This document shows positions 1 through 5,149 of a DNA stretch of 5,149 bases, piece after piece. The position numbers were made by a program, and so were the translations under genes. The DNA comes from an uncultured Clostridium sp. (GTDB lineage Bacteria; Bacillota; Clostridia; TANB77; CAG-508), in contig CAMMEP010000074.1 in assembly GCA_946495905.1 (NCBI GenBank), forward strand, positions 1 through 5,149, given 5' to 3'. The notes beneath the pieces were generated by a model that worked only from the letters and a program-made list of their open reading frames with translations, ran no database searches and was not told the DNA's origin. How positions within the stretch are numbered: position 1 is the stretch's first letter; every line of letters starts with the position of its first letter.

Positions 1-405
1 GAAAAAGAAGCTAAAAGTAAGAGTAATTTATTACAAACAAAATTGAAAGAATTACAAAAAACTTTAAAAAATATAGAAAATACAATTGAAGAAATATATC
101 AAGATAAAATAAATAAAATTATACAAATTGAAGATTTTAAAATTATCTATGAAAAAAAGCAAAAAGAGAGAAATAAAATTTTAAAAGAAATAAAAGAGAT
201 AGAGAAAGAATTAGAGGAAAAAAATCAAAAATCTCCAAAAATTAATTTTAAAGAAATAAAACAAATTGCAAACGAGTTCTTAAAAATGGAAAAGCCAAAT
301 AAAATGATATTAGAAAAGTTAATGGAAAAAATTGAATTTGATAAAGAAAAAAATATCAAGATAAAATTTACTTTTCAAAATTATCCTAATATTAGGATGA
401 AATAA
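1..405 (+). CDS. Large serine recombinase, C-terminal part (5' end outside window)
   Basis: This is the last 134 codons of a gene whose start lies left of the window; the frame is open from base 1, so the TTG at 43 is not a real start. Large serine recombinases catalyse site-specific integration and excision of phages, conjugative elements and skin-like elements. What is visible is a long Lys/Glu-rich coiled coil (codons 10-80) with the spacing 'YQDKINKIIQIEDF' and 'YEKKQKER', which resembles the family's usual 'YedKv.GkIseerF...y...' segment. It is followed by 'ILEKLMEKIEFDKEKNIKIKF', matching the typical C-terminal helix and beta tail (L..LIEKIEV...I.I.F). The catalytic resolvase domain and zinc ribbon are not in the window. 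The gene ends about 20 bp before a palindrome and the broken pdaA fragment, as expected for a recombinase at the edge of its own element. The family call rests on pattern recall, not a search. Confidence 0.8.
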   Translation, partial: EKEAKSKSNLLQTKLKELQKTLKNIENTIEEIYQDKINKIIQIEDFKIIYEKKQKERNKILKEIKEIEKELEEKNQKSPKINFKEIKQIANEFLKMEKPNKMILEKLMEKIEFDKEKNIKIKFTFQNYPNIRMK

Positions 406-427
406 GTATATATAAATAAATGATAAA

Positions 428-445
428 AGCGATTAATCAATCGCT
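428..445. repeat. Palindrome at the recombinase/pdaA junction; possible attachment site
   Basis: AGCGATT (428-434) and AATCGCT (439-445) form a perfect 7-bp inverted repeat around AATC. It lies 22 bp after the recombinase stop and only a few bases before deacetylase homology begins. The dyad sits where a serine-recombinase attachment site would be expected. On the minus strand the stem is followed by TTTATCA, so a weak minus-strand terminator is an alternative. On the + strand it is followed by a run of A, so it is not a + strand terminator. Confidence 0.4.
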
Positions 446-447
446 AA

Positions 448-867
448 AAAATAGACATTAAGAAATTAGGAAATCATACGGCAGATCATATATGTATGCC
501 AGAATCTACAAATGAAGAGATAAAAGAAGATGTAATGGAACTACATACTGCTTTATATGACAAATTTGGATATGAAATGAAATATATCCGTCCACCAAAG
601 GGAGAGTATAGTGAGAGGACAATTGCATATACAAATACATTGGGGTATACAACAGTTATGTGGTCTTTTGCGTACGATGACTGGGATGAAGATAAACAAG
701 GAAGAGAAGAATATGGAAAGCAAAAAATATTAGATAATGTGCATAATGGAGAAGTAATACTTTTGCACAGTACGTCTAAAGATAATAGTAATATTTTGGA
801 TTATTGCATAAAGGAAATAAAAAATATGGGCTATGCATTTAAGTCATTAGATGAATTTGAAAAGTAA
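448..867 (+). pseudogene. pdaA: 3' fragment of PdaA-like polysaccharide deacetylase (5' part missing)
   Basis: PdaA-type enzymes are NodB-fold deacetylases that remove acetyl groups from N-acetylmuramic acid in spore cortex peptidoglycan, a step to muramic delta-lactam. The frame is open from 448, after a TAA at 445-447, and deacetylase-like sequence starts at about 454 with 'DIKKLGNHTADH'. This is the NodB metal-binding motif region, with His codons at 475 and 487. It continues with 'YIRPPKGEYSERT' (motif 3, Arg codon at 589), 'VMWSFAYDDW', 'VILLHSTSKDN' (His codon at 766) and 'GYAFKSLDEF', all matching the PdaA layout in order. The upstream part with the TFDDG motif and any signal peptide is absent. 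The ATG at 496 would begin after the first metal-binding motif, so it is unlikely to make an active enzyme. The rest is free of stops or frameshifts, so the break is either recent or reversible by excision of the element to the left. The missing half should lie upstream of this window. Confidence 0.8.
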
Positions 868-878
868 AGAGGAAAAAA

Positions 879-907
879 GGACTAAAGGGGACGGGCTTAT
901 TTAGTCC
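879..907. repeat. Hairpin carrying an inverted copy of the GGGGACAGGCC-type repeat
   Basis: GGACTAAA (879-886) and TTTAGTCC (900-907) form a perfect 8-bp stem around a 13-base loop, GGGGACGGGCTTA. The segment from 887 reads GGGGACGGGCTTATTT. This differs at two positions from the reverse complement of the repeat core found after yqfC (GGGGACAGGCCTATTT). No T-run follows the stem, so it is not a classic intrinsic terminator, although it lies just after the deacetylase stop. It appears to be one member of the repeat family described at 1273-1389, in the opposite direction. Confidence 0.6.
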
Positions 908-924
908 TAAAGTAAACATAAGGT
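895..924 (+). promoter_or_regulatory. Possible sigma-E-type promoter upstream of yqfC
   Basis: GCTTATT (895-901) and CATAAGGT (917-924), 15 bp apart, resemble the sigma-E -35 (KMATATT) and -10 (CATACANT) elements, matching 6 of 7 and 6 of 8 positions. In Bacillus, yqfC and yqfD are in the mother-cell sigma-E regulon, so a promoter here would make sense. It would start transcription about 40 bases before the GTG start. The match is imperfect, and the -35 box overlaps the repeat hairpin, so this is tentative. Confidence 0.3.
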
Positions 925-958
925 TAGAGATAAATAAGTTTGTCTATGTTGGCACGAG

Positions 959-964
959 AGGAGG
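959..964 (+). promoter_or_regulatory. Ribosome binding site of yqfC (supports GTG start)
   Basis: A perfect AGGAGG lies 6 bases before the GTG at 971. This fixes the start at a non-ATG codon; no ATG with a comparable site lies nearby. Confidence 0.85.
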
Positions 965-970
965 AAAAAA

Positions 971-1267
971 GTGAGAAAAAAAGCGAGAAAGCTGGATGAA
1001 ATTTTGGAAATACCAGTTGAACTTAGTACAAATAATCCTAAAATTACAATAGTTGGATTTGAAAGGGTACTTATTGAAAATTATAGGGGAATATTGGAAT
1101 ATCAAGATTGTTTTGTGCGCTTAAATACATATATAGGAATTATTAATATCAACGGATTTAATCTAAATTTAGAAGAAATGACAACCGATGATTTATTGGT
1201 AACAGGAAAAATAGATAGCATAGATTTCGAGAGTACAACAGAGGAAGAAGTGGAAGAAGAAAAATAG
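971..1267 (+). CDS. yqfC: Sporulation protein YqfC (YabP/YqfC family)
   Basis: This is a small protein of the YabP/YqfC family, almost universal in endospore formers. In Bacillus subtilis it belongs to the mother-cell sigma-E regulon; its molecular role is poorly known. The 98-residue length fits the family. Recognisable features are the N-terminal 'LDEILEIPVEL' (residues 8-18), the central 'ENYRGILEY' (36-44), which is the family hallmark, and the ending 'LLVTGKIDSIDF' (75-86), matching the usual 'i.i.G.I.si.f' strand. A short acidic tail follows (about 87-98, mostly Glu), longer than in YqfC proteins I recall. There is no signal peptide or membrane segment; the fold is expected to be a small beta-rich domain. 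It starts with GTG behind a perfect AGGAGG. yqfD follows in the same direction after 146 bp of repeats, a wider gap than is usual for this pair. The call is secure from motif order and from its neighbour. Confidence 0.88.
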   Translation: MRKKARKLDEILEIPVELSTNNPKITIVGFERVLIENYRGILEYQDCFVRLNTYIGIININGFNLNLEEMTTDDLLVTGKIDSIDFESTTEEEVEEEK

Positions 1268-1272
1268 AGAAA

Positions 1273-1389
1273 GCCTGTCCCTAATTTAGAAAAAAGTGGA
1301 GAAATAGGCCTGTCCCCAATGTGGAAAAGAGTGGAAAAAATAGGACTGTCCCCAAAACGACAAAGTTGTCGTTTTTTGGCCTGTCCCTA
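1273..1389. repeat. Degenerate ~35-bp direct repeat, four copies of a TGTCCC core
   Basis: The core GCCTGTCCC or its variants appears four times, with TGTCCC at 1276, 1311, 1347 and 1382, giving intervals of 35, 36 and 35 bp. The best conserved versions are TAGGCCTGTCCCCA (1305-1318) and TAGGACTGTCCCCA (1341-1354). The first two units share AGTGGA/GTGGAAAA-type A-rich filler. In the third the filler is replaced by a hairpin, and the fourth merges into the yqfD ribosome binding site. Read on the minus strand the core is GGGGACAGGCC. It is non-coding, fills nearly the whole yqfC-yqfD gap and resembles dispersed intergenic repeats seen in clostridial genomes. A link to REP-type transposases is possible but unproven here. 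Confidence 0.75.
1354..1377 (+). terminator. Terminator-like hairpin between yqfC and yqfD
   Basis: AAAACGACAA (1354-1363) and TTGTCGTTTT (1366-1375) are perfect inverted arms separated by AG. In practice the RNA would form an 8-9 bp stem with a 4-6 base loop, followed by a run of six T (1372-1377). This fits a modest intrinsic terminator that would limit read-through into yqfD. A second AACGACAA at 1391-1398, next to the yqfD ribosome binding site, could compete for the same 3' arm. G+C content in the stem is low, so strength is uncertain. Confidence 0.5.
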
Positions 1390-1400
1390 TAACGACAAAA

Positions 1401-1406
1401 AGGAGG
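1401..1406 (+). promoter_or_regulatory. Ribosome binding site of yqfD (supports TTG start)
   Basis: AGGAGG lies 7 bases before the TTG at 1414. The following residues (SNKLLQYVSGYVNIKIEG) align with the conserved YqfD N-terminus, which confirms this rare start codon. Confidence 0.85.
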
Positions 1407-1413
1407 AGAAAAC

Positions 1414-2595
1414 TTGAATTCAAATAAACTATTACAGTATGTATCTGGATATGTGAATATCAAGATAGAAGGGTACTATATAGAAAGATTTATTAATATT
1501 TGCACTACGAAACAAATACTTTTGTGGAATTTAAAACGTGAAGATTCTATTACACTACATGCAAGTGTTGAGGTAAGTAATTTTAAAGAATTAAGGCAAA
1601 TTTGTAAGAAAACAAAGTGCAAAATGAAAATAGAAGGTAAAAAAGGGCTACCATTTACCATAAAAAAGTATAAGAAGAGAAAAGTTTTTATCCTTTTCCT
1701 TATTTTAATAATAGTAAGTATTATAACACTTTCTCGATTTATATGGAATATTGAGGTGACAGGAAATGAGACAATAAATACAGAAGAAATCTTAGCATTA
1801 GTAGAACAAGAGGGATTGGCGATTGGAAAGTTGAAAGGCGGTATTGATACAAAGGAGATAATAAATAAAATAAGGTTAGAAAGAGATGATGTAGCATGGG
1901 TGGGAATAACAATAAAAGGAACAAATGCTGTGATAGAGATTGTGGAAGCGGATAAGAAACCAGATATTGTAGACGAGGAGGAGTATTGTAATATTGTGTC
2001 AGATAAAGATGCTATTATTACAAAAGTAAGTGCGCAAAATGGTACTCCCCTAGTAAAGGAGGGGGATGTTGTAACAAAAGGTGATGTTATTATTGAAGGA
2101 AAGATGGAGGGAAAATATACGGATCCACAATATGTCCATGCGCAAGGTGAAATACAGGCAAAAGTCTGGTATACTAGTACACAAAAAGTTGCTCTAAAAG
2201 AAGTGCAAAAACAAGAGACTGGAAATCAGGAAACAAAATATTCCGTAAAGATAAATAATTTTCAAATAAATTTACAGAAAAGTGTTCCAAAATTCGAAAA
2301 ATATGATACAATAGAAACGTATAAAAAATTAAAACTATTTTCGGATTTCTATTTACCAATTGAAATTGTAGAAAATACATATAAAGAGTATGAAGAAGTA
2401 GTTGTTATTCATAGTGTAGAAGAAGCAAAACAAATTGGAATAGATCGAGCTGCAGAAGAATTAAAAGAAGAGATTGAAGGAAAAGAAATAGTAAATAAAC
2501 AAGTGAATGTTAAAGCAGAAGCTGATTCAATAGAAGTAGAGGTTATCTATGAAGTAGAAGAAAGCATTGGAGTAGAAGAAAAAATAGTTTTTTAA
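1414..2595 (+). CDS. yqfD: Sporulation membrane protein YqfD
   Basis: YqfD is a mother-cell membrane protein of the sigma-E regulon, needed for efficient sporulation in Bacillus; its biochemical function is not established. The 393 residues match the usual length of about 390-400. The N-terminal cytoplasmic domain (1-85) has the family pattern 'LLQYVSGYVNIKIEG', 'FINICTTKQILLWNLKRED', 'CKKTKCKMKIEGKKGLPF'. A single membrane segment follows basic residues (about 90-110, VFILFLILIIVSIITLSRF). Next is a POTRA/FtsQ-like segment ('IEVTGNETINTEEIL', 112-126) and 'VAWVGITIKGTNAVIEIVE', corresponding to the WVGV..KGT signature. 'VKEGDVVTKGDVIIEG' looks like a lipoyl/barrel-type hairpin, and a Glu/Lys-rich C-terminal region ends the protein. 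It follows yqfC in the same direction, with repeats and a terminator-like hairpin between them. Translation should be strong from a perfect AGGAGG despite the TTG start. Confidence 0.92.
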   Translation: MNSNKLLQYVSGYVNIKIEGYYIERFINICTTKQILLWNLKREDSITLHASVEVSNFKELRQICKKTKCKMKIEGKKGLPFTIKKYKKRKVFILFLILIIVSIITLSRFIWNIEVTGNETINTEEILALVEQEGLAIGKLKGGIDTKEIINKIRLERDDVAWVGITIKGTNAVIEIVEADKKPDIVDEEEYCNIVSDKDAIITKVSAQNGTPLVKEGDVVTKGDVIIEGKMEGKYTDPQYVHAQGEIQAKVWYTSTQKVALKEVQKQETGNQETKYSVKINNFQINLQKSVPKFEKYDTIETYKKLKLFSDFYLPIEIVENTYKEYEEVVVIHSVEEAKQIGIDRAAEELKEEIEGKEIVNKQVNVKAEADSIEVEVIYEVEESIGVEEKIVF

Positions 2596-2641
2596 ATAGC
2601 AAATATAAGTATTACACGAATGAAGAGAAAGGAATGATTGC

Positions 2642-3868
2642 ATGGAAGAAAGAAGTTTAAGAATTTATAATTCAGAAAAAACATTTTTCTCTAAGATTAC
2701 AAACACAATTAGTAAATTATTAATACCAACAAAAATAGGATTAAACGGTATGATAATTTCGATGAAAAGAAACAATGTATTAAAAGCATATGAAGCTTTA
2801 AACGAAGCAGAAACACAAGAGAAAAAAGAAGTACTAACGAAGAAATTAGATGATACCTATGCATTATATTTAGAAGCAATAGATAAACATATAATGGATA
2901 CCATATACAAAAAAGTAAGAAATGATACGGCAAGCGAGTTTGAAAAAGAAGCTTTGTCACAATATTATATGATTACTCATTTAAAAGAGAGTGGTTATAC
3001 AGAATATAAATACAAAAAACAAATCTATTTAATTGGATTAGATTATCAAAATGTTTTAAATGATAAACCAAAAGTAATAGAAAGATACAAAAAATTCTAT
3101 TGTTCAGAAGCAGAAATATTATATAAAGGACTATTAAAACATTATTCTATTAGACTTGCAGATAATATCTTAGATGGAGAAAAGCAAGAGATATATAATA
3201 AAATATTTAGAACATTAGAAGAATATATTTCTAATATTTTACCAATTAAATTTGAAATAGAAAAGAAAGATGCTTACAAAGAAATTTTAGATGAATTTGA
3301 TAATTTTGATCGTTTTACAGTTGGAAAATTAGATCAAAATGATATTATCGAGAAAAATATGATTTTATTAGGATTAAGCAGAAAGTTATTTACACATAGT
3401 TTACCATTAGTAGTAGCAGAGCAATGCTATGTAAAATTGTTAAATGATGCAAGAAGCTTAATTGTAGATACGAAAGTTGCAAGAAAACAAGAAAAAGCAT
3501 ATTCTCTTTTAATAACAATTATAGAAGAATATAATGCAAAATTATTAAGCACAAAAATATACTGGGAAAAACCTTCTCAAAGAGAAGAATTTAAGAAATT
3601 CTGGGATAACTATAAAAAAATAGAAGAACTAAAAGATAAAAACTACGAAGAATACATTAAACAAAAAGAAATTTTATTTATTCGAAATGATTTAGAAAAA
3701 GTAAGTTTGAATGAGAATAAATATTATAAAATAATACAATTCTATAAAAATAAATTAGTAGAATTAGGTGTTATGAGAAATCTATGTAATTCATATTCAT
3801 CGGAGGGATACTACACAAAGGGAGCAAAGAAGAAGAAAAAAGCAAGAATTAGTAAAAAAGCGGTATAA
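2642..3868 (+). CDS. Uncharacterised helical, lysine-rich protein in the phoH position
   Basis: I do not recognise this 408-residue protein. It is preceded by AAAGGA (2628-2633) 8 bases before the ATG. Composition is rich in Lys, Glu, Ile, Leu, Tyr and Asn and suggests an all-helical soluble protein, with heptad-like charged stretches (about residues 47-90 and 305-345). I see no signal peptide, clear membrane segment, nucleotide-binding loop, metal site or zinc ribbon. Moderately hydrophobic patches occur near residues 20-40 and around 'HSLPLVVAEQCYVKLL'. The C-terminus ends in a strongly basic tail (KKKKKA followed by RISKKAV), which could bind nucleic acid or an acidic surface. It lies between yqfD (46 bp upstream) and the ybeY fusion (12 bp downstream), a slot usually held by phoH in Bacillota; it has no PhoH P-loop. 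Position suggests a role linked to sporulation or ribosome maturation, but this is inference only. The reading frame itself is well supported by its length, ribosome site and lack of overlap. Confidence 0.8.
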   Translation: MEERSLRIYNSEKTFFSKITNTISKLLIPTKIGLNGMIISMKRNNVLKAYEALNEAETQEKKEVLTKKLDDTYALYLEAIDKHIMDTIYKKVRNDTASEFEKEALSQYYMITHLKESGYTEYKYKKQIYLIGLDYQNVLNDKPKVIERYKKFYCSEAEILYKGLLKHYSIRLADNILDGEKQEIYNKIFRTLEEYISNILPIKFEIEKKDAYKEILDEFDNFDRFTVGKLDQNDIIEKNMILLGLSRKLFTHSLPLVVAEQCYVKLLNDARSLIVDTKVARKQEKAYSLLITIIEEYNAKLLSTKIYWEKPSQREEFKKFWDNYKKIEELKDKNYEEYIKQKEILFIRNDLEKVSLNENKYYKIIQFYKNKLVELGVMRNLCNSYSSEGYYTKGAKKKKKARISKKAV

Positions 3869-3880
3869 AAGGAATTAGTT

Positions 3881-5149
3881 ATGAAAGAAAATTGCGAAAT
3901 AATTTATAAAAACATAGAAAAAAATGAAAAATATGAAAGTACCATAAAGCAGGTCATAGATGAGTGTTTTAAAGCAGAAAAGCTGGACAAAACAAATCTA
4001 TATATAAGTATTACTTTAACAGATCCACAAGAAATAGAAAAAATAAATAAGCAATACCGAAATATTGATAGACCAACTGATGTACTTTCATTTCCTATGT
4101 TCGAAAAGGAAGAATTAGATAATTTTATTGAAGAAAATTCGAAAAATACAGATGTAAATATGCAAGGAGATATTCTTGGGGATGTGGTAATATCCATTCC
4201 AAGAGTATATGAGCAAGCAGAAGAATACGGACATAGTTTTGAAAGAGAGCTTGCATACATGGCGGTTCATGGATTTTATCATTTGATGGGCTATGACCAT
4301 ATGGAAGAAGAAGACAAAAAAGTAATGCGTGAAAAAGAAGAAGGAATATTATCCAAATTAGGAATTAAGAGAGAGTCTACGTTACAAGAAAGTGAAGAAG
4401 AATTAAAAAAAATAGAAAAGCAAGAAAAAGATAATCCGAAAAAAACTTCGAATAGTAACTTCTTAGATGCCTGGAAAAATGCCATCGATGGAATTATTTA
4501 TGCTACAACAACTCAAAGAAATGTAAAAATACAACTAGTAATTGCGGTATTAGTAGTTATTGTAAGTCTATTTTTTGATTTAAGCAGAGCAGAATTTTTA
4601 TGTTTTCTGTTTACCATTATTTTAATATTATTTGCAGAAATGTGTAATACGGCAATAGAAACAGTAGTAGATTTATATGTTGATGTTTACCATCCAAAAG
4701 CTAAAATTGCAAAAGATGTAGCAGCAGGTGGTGTAGTTATAACTGCAATTAATGCGGTTATTGTAGGTTACTTTTTGTTCTTTGATAAAATAAGTAATAT
4801 AGGATTAAATTTCATAAAAAACATAGCGACATCTCCAATACATCTTGCGTTTGCAGCAATTGTAATTGTAGTAATAGCAATCGTTGCGCTAATTGCTATT
4901 GCAAGAACTAATAAGCATAAAGGATTAAACCACAAATTTATGCCAAGTGGTTTTACAACATTAGCCTTTGCAGCAAATACAATTATATGGCTAATGATGG
5001 ATAGAATAACAGATAATAGAGCAGTTAGTATTGTAATTCTTACCTTGTCACTAGTTCTTTCTATTCTAGTAGCATCTAGTAGAATAGAGGCGAAAGTGCA
5101 TAAAGTATCTGAAGTGGTATTTAGTGCTTGTGTTGGAATTTTAATGATA
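3881..5149 (+). CDS. ybeY: YbeY endoribonuclease fused to DgkA/UdpK lipid kinase and PAP2-like domain (3' end outside window)
   Basis: One uninterrupted frame of 423 codons runs to the window edge. AAAAGGA (3867-3873), overlapping the previous stop, lies 7 bases before the ATG. Residues 1-160 are YbeY, the metal-dependent RNase acting in 16S rRNA 3' maturation and ribosome quality control. Visible motifs are 'YRNIDRPTDVLSFP' (59-72), 'GDILGDVVIS' (96-105) and the zinc motif HGFYHLMGYDH (130-140; His130, His134, His140). A charged linker (about 160-192) leads to a DgkA-type integral membrane kinase (193-301), likely acting on undecaprenol or diacylglycerol as in other Gram-positives. It has 'AWKNAIDGI', E253, N256, E260 in 'AEMCNTAIETVVD', and 'AKIAKDVAAGGVV' with K278 and D279, which are the expected catalytic residues, plus three membrane segments. 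Residues 316-423 form further membrane segments with a PAP2-like pattern, 'MPSGFTTLAF' (354-363) and 'SRIEAKVHKVSE' (400-411), where PSGH has become PSGF. In Bacillota ybeY and dgkA are usually adjacent separate genes; here they are joined without an internal stop. Confidence 0.9.
   Translation, partial: MKENCEIIYKNIEKNEKYESTIKQVIDECFKAEKLDKTNLYISITLTDPQEIEKINKQYRNIDRPTDVLSFPMFEKEELDNFIEENSKNTDVNMQGDILGDVVISIPRVYEQAEEYGHSFERELAYMAVHGFYHLMGYDHMEEEDKKVMREKEEGILSKLGIKRESTLQESEEELKKIEKQEKDNPKKTSNSNFLDAWKNAIDGIIYATTTQRNVKIQLVIAVLVVIVSLFFDLSRAEFLCFLFTIILILFAEMCNTAIETVVDLYVDVYHPKAKIAKDVAAGGVVITAINAVIVGYFLFFDKISNIGLNFIKNIATSPIHLAFAAIVIVVIAIVALIAIARTNKHKGLNHKFMPSGFTTLAFAANTIIWLMMDRITDNRAVSIVILTLSLVLSILVASSRIEAKVHKVSEVVFSACVGILMI

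Noticed and set aside
43..405. Short coiled-coil protein starting at TTG 43
   Set aside because: The frame is open to base 1 and the sequence matches the inside of a recombinase C-terminal region; no ribosome binding site precedes the TTG.
428..445. + strand terminator of the recombinase gene
   Set aside because: The stem is followed by A residues rather than T on the + strand; at best it terminates on the minus strand.
496..867. Intact small deacetylase gene starting at the ATG at 496
   Set aside because: Deacetylase homology extends upstream of this ATG to about 454, including the HTADH metal site, and no ribosome binding site precedes it. It is a fragment, not a complete gene.
1273..1389. 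CRISPR array, because of the 35-36 bp interval
   Set aside because: The conserved part is only about 10-14 bp, fillers are related to each other rather than unique, and there are no cas genes or leader.
1281..1463. Minus-strand frame across the repeat region
   Set aside because: It reads through the repeats, the hairpin and the yqfD start; there is no ribosome site and composition is repeat-driven.
2709..2960. Minus-strand hydrophobic 83-codon frame
   Set aside because: It is antisense to the 408-residue protein; the Leu/Phe richness reflects Lys/Glu codons on the other strand, and no ribosome site is seen.
3904..4260. Minus-strand 118-codon frame inside ybeY
   Set aside because: It is opposite the well-supported YbeY coding sequence with all its motifs; Ser/Phe-rich composition is typical of an antisense shadow.
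4340..4460. Frameshift or missed stop between ybeY and dgkA
   Set aside because: The frame is continuous through a plausible charged linker, and both domains are in the same frame with complete motifs; no strong internal ribosome site is present.

Overview
This window looks like chromosome of a low-GC, spore-forming member of the Clostridia (Bacillota). The evidence is strongly A+T-rich coding sequence, strong AGGAGG ribosome binding sites with GTG and TTG starts, two sporulation genes (yqfC, yqfD), and a remnant of a PdaA-type sporulation/peptidoglycan deacetylase. The species cannot be named from the sequence alone.

Left edge (1-867). The window opens inside the last part of a large serine recombinase gene (1-405), a coiled coil followed by the family's typical C-terminal tail. 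After its stop and a short perfect palindrome (428-445), the sequence changes abruptly into the 3' part of a PdaA-like polysaccharide deacetylase (about 448-867). This fragment starts in mid-domain, so the NodB motif with the catalytic TFDDG is missing. The simplest reading is that a recombinase-carrying element is integrated in pdaA and its right end lies near 420-455. This resembles elements such as skin or SPbeta that interrupt sporulation genes. Whether this one excises is unknown.

Middle (868-2595). yqfC (GTG start) and yqfD (TTG start) form the conserved sporulation pair. The gap between them (1268-1413) is filled by a degenerate direct repeat of about 35 bp whose core is TGTCCC(C). The last full unit contains a terminator-like hairpin. 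A single opposite-orientation copy of the core lies upstream of yqfC, inside another hairpin.

Right (2596-5149). A 408-residue, mostly helical, lysine-rich protein that I do not recognise sits where phoH usually lies between yqfD and ybeY. It is followed after 12 bp by one continuous reading frame that runs off the window. This frame encodes a YbeY endoribonuclease fused to a DgkA/UdpK-type integral membrane lipid kinase and then to a PAP2-like membrane domain. The PAP2-like part has a Phe where the PSGH motif has His.

All genes read on the + strand. From yqfC on they could be co-transcribed, with possible attenuation between yqfC and yqfD. The most interesting points are the interrupted pdaA, the periodic repeat, the unknown gene in the phoH position and the three-domain fusion.
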